The translations under genes were made by a program, and so were the position numbers. The notes beneath the pieces were generated by a model. That model was not told the DNA's origin and did not search any database. It was given only the letters and a program-made list of their open reading frames with translations. Below, piece by piece: positions 45,430-56,486 of a stretch of DNA of 64,000 nt (positions are counted from its first letter, which is position 1; each line of letters starts with the position of its first letter). Location of the stretch: contig CAZHFW010000004.1 of the NCBI GenBank assembly GCA_964531675.1, forward strand, positions 1 through 64,000, given 5' to 3'. Source of the stretch: CAZHFW01 sp964531675. Its GTDB lineage: Bacteria > Planctomycetota > Phycisphaerae > Phycisphaerales > UBA1924.

Positions 45430-45463
45430 CGCCGCTCGGGCCAGAAGGTCCGAGCGGCGCTTT
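45430..45463 (+). terminator. Possible terminator between tuf and rpmG
   Basis: CGCCGCTCGG (45430-45439) and CCGAGCGGCG (45450-45459) form a 10-base perfect stem with a 10-base loop, followed by a weak CTTTC tail. Because the T-run is poor, partial read-through to rpmG is likely. Confidence 0.65.
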
Positions 45464-45578
45464 CTCGGGAGGGATTTTCCGACCAGCGGCCCCGGTGGAT
45501 GGGGAGCGCAAGTGGAAGAACCCGAACGAAGGTGGGAATCGCGGCCGATTCACGGCTGCGGAAAAGGCGGGTAGTTCG

Positions 45579-45761
45579 ATGGCGAAGAAGAAGTCGATGG
45601 CGCGGGAATACCTCTGGCTTCAGTGCTCCGAGACCGGGGACCTGAACTACCGCACCAACGTGAACACCAAGGGTGGGATGCCCGAAGGCCTCAAGGAAGG
45701 CCTGATGAAGTACTCCCCCCGCCTGCGCAAGCACACCCTGCACAAGGTCAAGCGCAAGTAA
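45579..45761 (+). CDS. rpmG: 50S ribosomal protein L33
   Basis: A 60-residue basic protein of the large ribosomal subunit. The body LWLQCSETGDLNYRTNVNTK and the end RLRKHTLHKVKRK match L33, with a single cysteine, so it is a zinc-free (C-) form rather than the four-Cys type. A slightly longer central segment (GGMPEGLKEGLMK) distinguishes it from the shortest L33 forms. The ATG at 45579 has AAGGCGGG ten bases upstream. Position between tuf and tRNA-Trp/secE is typical of bacterial tuf-secE-nusG clusters. Confidence 0.9.
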   Translation: MAKKKSMAREYLWLQCSETGDLNYRTNVNTKGGMPEGLKEGLMKYSPRLRKHTLHKVKRK

Positions 45762-46000
45762 GCCTGCTGCGGCGCGGGGCGGGAGATCCGTCTCCGAACG
45801 TCGCAGCGGCCCAGGTCGTACGGAAGGCTCGGGGCACTCCCGGGCGATTCCGGAGACTTGCCTAGAGTTTGAGCTGGTACGAATGCTGACATTCAGCGGA
45901 TCAGGAGTGACCCGCTGCGGGAACGCGGTCCGACCGGGAGCAAGGTCGTGAGGCCGAACTGCCGGAGGGCCGCGAGGTTATGGAAAAGTCGAACGCAAAT

Positions 46001-46073
46001 ACGCCGGTAGCTCAACTGGTAGAGCAGCGGATTCCAAATCCGCAGGTTGCGGGTTCAAGTCCCTCCCGGCGTG
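46001..46073 (+). tRNA. tRNA-Trp (CCA anticodon)
   Basis: A 73-base cloverleaf. The acceptor ACGCCGG pairs with CCGGCGT, the discriminator is G as expected for tRNA-Trp, and the anticodon stem GCGGA/TCCGC encloses TTCCAAA with anticodon CCA. The T arm is GGGTTCAAGTCCC. It is followed closely by secE. Confidence 0.97.
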
Positions 46074-46117
46074 ATTCTGATGGCGGTCGTGATGCGGAGC
46101 ACGCGTCGGGCGACGGC

Positions 46118-46780
46118 CTGATCTACAAGAGCGGGCAGGGCTACTGGGTGCGCATGATGACCGCGGTCCTCGCGGGCGTCATGGTGACCGCGCTGGCCGG
46201 CTGGCTCTGGCAGCAGATGGCGGCGGTCTCGCTCCCCACGCCCCGCTGGGCCCTGACGGTCGAGAGCCTCGAGAAGGCGCCGCCGGTGGGCACGACGGTG
46301 CAGATCGAGCACGAGTCGGCGGCAGGTCTTGAGAACATCGGGCAGGCGACCATCGATCCCAAGCAGTCCGGCGGCGGGCAGCTCGTGGTCGGGAACATCT
46401 CCCTGGTCAAGGACCGCTCGATGACCGAGGCGAGCCGTCTGAAGGCCTCGGCGGGCGGCGCGGATTGGAACGTCCGTGTGACGGGCTATCGCGCCATCCC
46501 CATCGTTGAACAGATCTATGTCCAGGCGGCGGCGGCGGCGCTGGTCCTGGTCATCGGGACGATCATCATCTTCCGGTACGTGGCGGTGAAGCCCGGCTCG
46601 GTGGAGTTCCTGATCGCGACCGATGCAGAGATGAAGAAGGTGAACTGGTCGACGCGGAAGATGGTGATGGACTCGACGTGGGTCGTGGTCGGCGCCTTCT
46701 TCATCCTGGCGTTGATCCTGTTCCTGCTCGACGTCGGCCTCTCCAGGATCTTCCACGAGCTTGGCGTGCTCAAGGGCTGA
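46118..46780 (+). CDS. secE: Preprotein translocase subunit SecE, enlarged
   Basis: The C-terminal ~65 residues are SecE-like: SVEFLIATDAEMKKVNWSTR (amphipathic helix with KKVxWP-type motif) followed by a hydrophobic segment ending GLSRIFHEL. The protein is ~220 residues, far longer than most bacterial SecE (~65-130). Before the core lie a first membrane helix (TAVLAGVMVTALAGWLW), a ~85-residue polar domain and a second helix (ALVLVIGTIIIFRYVAV). SecE forms the SecYEG channel. The start is unclear: no ATG/GTG/TTG falls between the tRNA and SGQGYWVR; I use CTG 46118. An ATG at 45980 would read through the tRNA-Trp gene and is rejected. Confidence 0.78.
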   Translation: MIYKSGQGYWVRMMTAVLAGVMVTALAGWLWQQMAAVSLPTPRWALTVESLEKAPPVGTTVQIEHESAAGLENIGQATIDPKQSGGGQLVVGNISLVKDRSMTEASRLKASAGGADWNVRVTGYRAIPIVEQIYVQAAAAALVLVIGTIIIFRYVAVKPGSVEFLIATDAEMKKVNWSTRKMVMDSTWVVVGAFFILALILFLLDVGLSRIFHELGVLKG

Positions 46781-46994
46781 CCGGATCGAACGCGGGGCGC
46801 ATCGCCAGGATGGCGGGGCGCAGCGCGGCCTCGGAAAACGGTTCTGGCGGACCCGGCCTTCGTGACGGCCCGGCCCGCGGAATAGGACCGCTCTCTGAGG
46901 TGAAAAACCAATGTGCTTTGACGGGCTCCGGGCAACCGTGGGCCCTTTTTACTGGTGTTTTGCGAGCCGCCTGGCGGCTTTGGGGGACCGACCC

Positions 46995-47600
46995 ATGTCA
47001 GAAAAAGGTGGACTGATCGGCCATGACGAACCGCTGTACCAGGAGGGCATGAACTGGTTCGTGCTCCGGGTGGCGTCGAACAAGGAGAGCTCGGTGCAGG
47101 CGACCCTGCTCCGCAAGGTGCAGATCGAGAAGATGTCGCACCTGGTCGGACGCATTCTGGTCCCGACCGAGAAGACCAAGACCGTCAAGGGCGGCAAGCA
47201 GAAGATCACCGAAACCAAGCTCTATCCGGGCTACGTGTTCGTTGAGATGAAGCTCGAGCCCGACGGGCGCATCCCGCAGGACGTGTTCTTCCTCATCAAG
47301 GAAACGACCGGCGTGGGCGACTTCGTCGGCACCGCGGGTCGTCCGACCCCGATGAAGGAGCACGAAGTCGAGAAGATGCTCAAGGACTCGCGCAAGCCCG
47401 AGGACGAGCCGACGATCAAGCTCGTGTTCGAGAAGGGCCAGCACGTCATGATCAAGGACGGACCGTTCCAGGGTTACGAGGGCACCGTCGACGAGCTGCT
47501 GCCCGAGAAGGGACTGGTCCGCGTCCTGGTCACGATCTTCGGCCGTCAGGCCCCGATCGAGGTCGAGGAGTGGATCATCGGCAAGGCCGAGGGCGAGTAA
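46995..47600 (+). CDS. nusG: Transcription termination/antitermination factor NusG
   Basis: A 201-residue NusG. The NGN domain starts NWFVLRVASNKESSVQATLL and includes TKLYPGYVFVEMKLEPDG; the C-terminal KOW domain reads KGQHVMIKDGPFQGYEGTVD with EWIIGK at the end. An internal Lys-rich insertion (TEKTKTVKGGKQKITE) lies at ~55-70. NusG couples RNA polymerase to the ribosome or Rho. The ATG 46995 has GGGGGA eight bases upstream. It follows secE as usual, but the ribosomal genes rplK-rplA that normally come next are absent; a terminator follows instead. Confidence 0.95.
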   Translation: MSEKGGLIGHDEPLYQEGMNWFVLRVASNKESSVQATLLRKVQIEKMSHLVGRILVPTEKTKTVKGGKQKITETKLYPGYVFVEMKLEPDGRIPQDVFFLIKETTGVGDFVGTAGRPTPMKEHEVEKMLKDSRKPEDEPTIKLVFEKGQHVMIKDGPFQGYEGTVDELLPEKGLVRVLVTIFGRQAPIEVEEWIIGKAEGE

Positions 47601-47636
47601 GCCAGAGCCGAGAAGTTGGCGCGTAAGAAATCACAG

Positions 47637-47663
47637 CGGAGGCGGGGCAAGGTCCCGCCTCCG
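47637..47663 (+). terminator. Rho-independent terminator after nusG
   Basis: CGGAGGCGGG and CCCGCCTCCG form a perfect 10-base stem with a 7-base loop, followed by the T-rich TTATTCGTTTT. Confidence 0.88.
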
Positions 47664-47839
47664 TTATTCGTTTTGACAAGCAACAGGGCGTCGCAAGCAC
47701 GCCTGGATCGGGGGGTGCTCTGCGCCGGGGTGACCTTTGGGGAAACGGCGGAGCTGTATCTGCGGAGTGATATTGCATCGCGGCGGCGGGATGGTCGAGA
47801 CAGCAGCCAGAGACTGCGCGTCCATGGGACTTTGACCGC

Positions 47840-51721
<3,882 letters not shown>

Positions 51722-51754
51722 GCATCCGTATCCGACACTGACAAAATCCGTGCA

Positions 51755-51780
51755 CCACCCGCACAACTGGGTGGGTTTTT
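51755..51780 (+). terminator. Rho-independent terminator after the hybrid kinase
   Basis: CCACCC and GGGTGG form a 6-base stem with an 8-base loop followed by G and five T. It lies 34 bases after the kinase stop. Confidence 0.75.
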
Positions 51781-51900
51781 GCTTCATACCCTCCGGCAAC
51801 CCGCAATGGCGGGCAACACGGGCGGGGCTCATGCGTCTTTGCGGCGCGTGGGCTCCGGGGCTGTCTGCAAGCAGCGGCCCGTGGGCGAGAGGAACTGTTC

Positions 51901-54900
51901 ATGCACGCGACAACAACGTCCACAACAACGTCCCGGCGCGGCAAGCGCCTGCTCATTGTCCTCGGCGGCCTGGTGGTGGCGCTGGTGATCCTGGTGGCAC
52001 TGGCGCCCACGATCGCGTCGGCGATCGCGCCGGGGATCATCGAGAGTCAGGCGGGCAAGCAGCTCAATGGCTCGGTGAAGGTCGGGGGCTTGAGCCTCTC
52101 GTGGGGCGGGCCGCAGAAGATCGGACCGGTGACGGTGCGCGATGCTGCGGGCAAGGACGTGGCGGTTGTGAATGTTGACGCCAGCGTCGGGCTGCTCGGC
52201 CTGGCGGGCGGGCTTGGCGATCTGGGCACGGTCACGCTTTCCGGCAAGGCGAGCCTGGCGCGCAACGCCGATGGCACGACCACGATCGACACGCTTTTGA
52301 AGAAGCCCGCGGCGGGCGCGTCGTCCGGCGCGCCCTCGGGCGGGGCCCCGAGCGGTGGGGGAGCGGCGCCAACGCTTCCCGCGGCTCTGAAGGTCAAGGT
52401 CGTGGTCGACAAGTTCGACCTGGACGTCGCCGATGCGCAGCTCGCGCAGCGCACGGGTGGGCAGGTGGAGACGATCTCCTTGAAGGATGTTCGCGCCACC
52501 GCCAACCTGGCGCCGGCGGGGAAGTCTGATGTCGAGCTCAAGCTCGCGGCCAGCACGGGCGGAAAGGGCGGCAACGCGGGCGGAACGCTCGCGATCACCG
52601 GCACCATCGCGAACTTGGCGGATGCGTCGGGGAAACTCACGACCGACAAGGCGAGCGTGGACGCGAAGGTCAGCGCTTCAGACCTGCCGGTGGCCGTCAT
52701 CGACGCGCTGGCGGGGCTCGGCGGGAGGCTCAGCGGCGTCGTGGGGCCGACGCTGGCAGCTCAGATCGACGTGAAGGGCGGGATGGCGGGCGGCGATGCG
52801 ACGATCAACGTGTCGGGGCAGAATCTGAAGATCGCGGGTGTTGCCAAGCTCGCCGATGGCGTGGTCTCCACGCCGAGCCCGATCACGATCGAGGCTTCGG
52901 GCAAGGGCCTGGCGGCGCTCGGCGGCGATCTGCAGAAGGCGCTGGCGGACGACAAGGGGCAGCCGCCCCTGACGATCTCCGAGTTCCCCGACGTGACGGT
53001 CGCGCTGAGCGATGTTCGCGTGAAGCTCCCCAAGGATGGCGGCAAGCTTGATCTGCGCGGCTCGTCGGCCAGCGCGGTCGTGCGCACCACGCGGATCACG
53101 GGTTCGGTTCTGCTCGATGAAGGACAAGGCAAGCAGGCGCTGGAGGTGAAGCCTCTGGAGCTCAAGCTCGCGGCGCCCGACCTGGGCGGGCCTGTGCGGC
53201 TCGCGGGTCAGACTTCGGCCCTCATTGGCGGACAAGCCGCGGGTGTCGTGGACATCGATGTTACCGCGACGGGCCTGCTCAACGCGGATGGATCGCCTGT
53301 CACCGGCATGCCCGGCGGGCTCTCGGGCAAGGTGGCGCTCACTGGCCTGCGCACCGCGCTGGCCCAGCCCTTTGTCGCCAGCACGGGGCTTGAGCTGCAA
53401 CGGGACATCGGCCCCACGCTTGATGTGAACCTGACGGCGAACACGACCGGGACCGCGGCGGCGGGTGAGCTGCCGCCGACGAGTCTGCAGTTTGCGCTGG
53501 GAAGCGCCAAGCTCTCGGGAGGCGGCGCGGCGGTGCTTTCGTCGTCGGGCGTGCGCGCGCAGGGCGATGGCGTGTGGTTGAAGCTCGCGGGCGCGGGGGC
53601 GCTGGCGTCCAAGCTTGCGCCCAAGGACGCGGGCGTGCTCATCACGCCCTCGGCTTCCGGCGGCGATCTGAGCCTGAAGCTCACGGGGCTTTCGGTGCCC
53701 TTGACCAAGGAACGCAAGCCTGTGCTCGACAAGGTCGAGGCCAAGGTTGATGTGAACGTGGGCGGGATCGCCCTGAGGCTCACGGATCCCAAGACGCCGG
53801 GCTGGGCGTCGATGCCTCTTGATATCGCGTCGATCGCGGTGGTGAGCCAGCTGCGTGGCGGCGGCTCGCCTCGCGTGGATGTGAACGGCGCGTTCTCGTA
53901 CGACAAGCAGCCTTTCACGCTCGCGGGCGGCATGGATCTGGTCGGGATCTTCTCGCCCGACGGCATGATCGTGCGCCCGGAGAAGACGCGGCCGGTCGGT
54001 TCGCTCGAACTCAAGAACGTGCCCTCGAACATCGCGGGGTTCGTCGCCAAGCCTCCGAACACGCTCGATCTGGGAGGACTGGTCCGCGAGATCGTGGGCA
54101 ATTCGGTCACGGTGACGCTCACCACCCAGCCCAGCAAGAAGCTTGAGGGCGGGGTCGATGTGGCCCTGATGGCGCGAGGCGATCACCTGAACGCGGATGT
54201 CGCAGCAGCACTGTCGGACACGGCGCTGGCGGTGGGCGGGGCCCAGGTGGAAGCCACCATGGCGCCGAGCACGGCCGAGTTCCTGGTGCGGAAGTTCGCG
54301 CCCGATCTGGCCAAGGGCGCTCAGCCCCCGAGGCTGATGGGTCCGGCGCGGCTGGTCGCCAGCGTCGATCCGCTCACGATCCCGATGGAGAACATGTCGC
54401 CCAAGCTCGACAAGGTGGGCGAGGCCGGCGTGCGCGTTTCGCTCGATGGTCAGACTGTGATTGATGGTCTGGCCATCCCCGAGTCACGCACAGCCAACGG
54501 CACGATCACGCCCGCCAAGAACCTGGGAGCGGTCGGCGTGGAGAACTTCAAGCTCACCGCCAAGGCGCCGGTGGGCGCCCTGATGGGCGGCGGGAGCGCG
54601 CCGGTGAAGGCGGACCTCTCGGCGGCGCTCCTCGCGGGCGCGGGCAAGGGCGCGGTCGATCGACTCGCGATGTTCACGGGTTCGGTCGATGGCTCGATCG
54701 CGGGAGGCAAGCCCGGCAAGATCGACGCGGGTGTCAAGCTCGATCAGATCGCGGTGGCGGCCATGGACCGCTTCCTGGCGCCGGCCCTCGGACAGGAAGG
54801 CATGATGCTCGCGGCGCTGGGCGAGAGCGGCTCGGTGTCGCTCGCGTCCAAGCTCGACGGCACGGGCAAGTCCACGGCCCTCGAAGCGACGCTGTCGGCC

Positions 54901-56406
54901 AACACCCAGCGCTTGAACATGCCCAAGCCCACACGCCTGAGCATGACGGACGATCGCATCTCCCTCCCGGACGGAGCGGAGCTCACCTGGACGCCCGACG
55001 TGAAGTTCCTCAACGGGCTGCTGGCCTCGCCTGGCGGCGCGCCGGCGCGCGACACGGTGCAGAAGGGCGTGCGTCAGAACGCGGGTCAGCCCGCGACGGC
55101 GTCGTCCGGCGCGGGTGTCACGGTCCAGAGCCTGGGCCCGGTGAGCGTCAAGCTCGCGAAGTTCTCGATCGCCAAGCCCGCGACGGCGGCGGACGGCAAG
55201 CCCGCGGTCGGGCCGCTCAAGCCCGGGATCTTCGCGCTGGCGCTCAACGCGAACATCCCCAGCGCCGTCGTCAAGCTCGATGACGGCAAGACCTTCAAGG
55301 TTGCCAGCCTCGCGACGGAGGCCACCAGCGACAGCGCGGGCGGCCTGGCCTTCGCGCTCAACATCACCGGCGCGGAGCTGATCGACGAAAAGGGCGTCGC
55401 CCAGGCCCCTGTCCCCACCAGCGGCGTGAAGGGCACGATCAAGAATCTCGGCGATGCGGCGGGCAACGTCAACATCAACGGCGCGGAGATCACCGCGGCG
55501 GCGCAGGTCCCGACCTTCCCGACGGCGATCATCGACGCCCTCGCGAATCAGAACGGCCTGCTCGTCGACGCGCTCGGTCCGACCGTGACGCTTGACGCCC
55601 GGGCGGACAAGCTCATGCTCGACCCGGCCAAGGGTTCGGGCTCGCTCTCGGCGTCGGCCAAGAGCGCGTTCGCGGAGGCTTCGCTCCAGGGCAATCTCGA
55701 CAAGGGCGTGTTTGTGTCGCAGGCGCCGTTGTCGGTGAAGGTGACGCAGATCCAGAAGTCGCTCTCGGAGCGGCTCATCAAGGGCATCCCGATCACGACG
55801 TCGCTCGAGAAGACCACCGCACAGCTTCCCGCGATGGTCAAGGGCGACTCGATCCGCGTGCCTCTGAACAACGACCTGTCGAAGCTCTACGGCAACTTCT
55901 CCGTGGATCCGGGCGAGCTCAAGTTCACGACCGGTGGCGGATTCGCCAAGTTCCTGAACGTGCTGAGCCAGAAGCAGGAGGGCTACATCGGGCGCAAGCT
56001 CCAGCCTCTCAACGTTGCGGTGAACGCGGGCGTCGCGAAGTATCAGCGCTGGGCGCTGCCTCTGGGAGAGTTTGCGATCGAGACCGAGGGCACGGTGGAT
56101 CTGGTGAACCGCAAGCTCGAGGTGTACACGTATGTGCCGTTCGGCGCACTCTCGGACGAGGCAGCGGGCATCTACAAGAAGAGCCTCGGGAACGTGCCGG
56201 TGCTGAACGAGCTGATCCAGGCCGCGACGCTTATGCCTTTCAAAACCACCGGGAGCTTTGACAATCCCAAGACCGAGCCTGATCTGGAGCGCTTCGTCCA
56301 GGAGTTCGGCAAGCGCATCCGTCCCGACGATCTGCTCAAGAAGGGGCTCGAGGACGGGCTTGGCAATCTGTTCAAGGGGAAGAACAAGGGGACGGGCGTG
56401 AAGTAA
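51901..56406 (+). CDS. Giant AsmA-like / bridge-type lipid-transport protein
   Basis: A 1501-residue protein. It starts with a short Thr/Arg-rich cytoplasmic tail, then one membrane helix (LLIVLGGLVVALVILVALAP, ~17-36), leaving almost the whole protein outside the cytoplasm. The rest is Ala/Gly/Lys/Val/Leu-rich beta repeats with recurring KLKVVVDKFDLDVADA-type and LRLTDPKTPGW-type patterns and a C-terminus (SLGNVPVLNELIQAATLMPF) reminiscent of AsmA/TamB family members, which form hydrophobic grooves for lipid movement between membranes. The match is by architecture, so a different AsmA-like role is possible. GAGAGGAA precedes the ATG. A strong bidirectional-looking terminator follows. Confidence 0.75.
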   Translation: MHATTTSTTTSRRGKRLLIVLGGLVVALVILVALAPTIASAIAPGIIESQAGKQLNGSVKVGGLSLSWGGPQKIGPVTVRDAAGKDVAVVNVDASVGLLGLAGGLGDLGTVTLSGKASLARNADGTTTIDTLLKKPAAGASSGAPSGGAPSGGGAAPTLPAALKVKVVVDKFDLDVADAQLAQRTGGQVETISLKDVRATANLAPAGKSDVELKLAASTGGKGGNAGGTLAITGTIANLADASGKLTTDKASVDAKVSASDLPVAVIDALAGLGGRLSGVVGPTLAAQIDVKGGMAGGDATINVSGQNLKIAGVAKLADGVVSTPSPITIEASGKGLAALGGDLQKALADDKGQPPLTISEFPDVTVALSDVRVKLPKDGGKLDLRGSSASAVVRTTRITGSVLLDEGQGKQALEVKPLELKLAAPDLGGPVRLAGQTSALIGGQAAGVVDIDVTATGLLNADGSPVTGMPGGLSGKVALTGLRTALAQPFVASTGLELQRDIGPTLDVNLTANTTGTAAAGELPPTSLQFALGSAKLSGGGAAVLSSSGVRAQGDGVWLKLAGAGALASKLAPKDAGVLITPSASGGDLSLKLTGLSVPLTKERKPVLDKVEAKVDVNVGGIALRLTDPKTPGWASMPLDIASIAVVSQLRGGGSPRVDVNGAFSYDKQPFTLAGGMDLVGIFSPDGMIVRPEKTRPVGSLELKNVPSNIAGFVAKPPNTLDLGGLVREIVGNSVTVTLTTQPSKKLEGGVDVALMARGDHLNADVAAALSDTALAVGGAQVEATMAPSTAEFLVRKFAPDLAKGAQPPRLMGPARLVASVDPLTIPMENMSPKLDKVGEAGVRVSLDGQTVIDGLAIPESRTANGTITPAKNLGAVGVENFKLTAKAPVGALMGGGSAPVKADLSAALLAGAGKGAVDRLAMFTGSVDGSIAGGKPGKIDAGVKLDQIAVAAMDRFLAPALGQEGMMLAALGESGSVSLASKLDGTGKSTALEATLSANTQRLNMPKPTRLSMTDDRISLPDGAELTWTPDVKFLNGLLASPGGAPARDTVQKGVRQNAGQPATASSGAGVTVQSLGPVSVKLAKFSIAKPATAADGKPAVGPLKPGIFALALNANIPSAVVKLDDGKTFKVASLATEATSDSAGGLAFALNITGAELIDEKGVAQAPVPTSGVKGTIKNLGDAAGNVNINGAEITAAAQVPTFPTAIIDALANQNGLLVDALGPTVTLDARADKLMLDPAKGSGSLSASAKSAFAEASLQGNLDKGVFVSQAPLSVKVTQIQKSLSERLIKGIPITTSLEKTTAQLPAMVKGDSIRVPLNNDLSKLYGNFSVDPGELKFTTGGGFAKFLNVLSQKQEGYIGRKLQPLNVAVNAGVAKYQRWALPLGEFAIETEGTVDLVNRKLEVYTYVPFGALSDEAAGIYKKSLGNVPVLNELIQAATLMPFKTTGSFDNPKTEPDLERFVQEFGKRIRPDDLLKKGLEDGLGNLFKGKNKGTGVK

Positions 56407-56429
56407 CGCCCACGTGGAGCATCAAGCTC

Positions 56430-56458
56430 AAAGGCCCTCCGCTCAGGAGGGCCTTTTT
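56430..56458 (+). terminator. Rho-independent terminator, probably bidirectional
   Basis: AAAGGCCCTCC and GGAGGGCCTTT form an 11-base perfect stem with a 5-base loop and a T-run. The symmetric A-run on the other side could also end the convergent kinase transcript. Confidence 0.93.
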
Positions 56459-56486
56459 CATAGAGAGAACGCGCGGTGCACGCGGG

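Noticed and set aside
45980..46117. Possible SecE N-terminal extension starting at ATG 45980
   Set aside because: It would be translated through the tRNA-Trp gene, giving the familiar AQLVEQ...GSSPSR peptide seen in misannotated tRNA readthrough frames.
47673..47678. TTGACA as a promoter for the hybrid kinase
   Set aside because: Although the -35 is perfect, no acceptable -10 lies 15-19 bases downstream.
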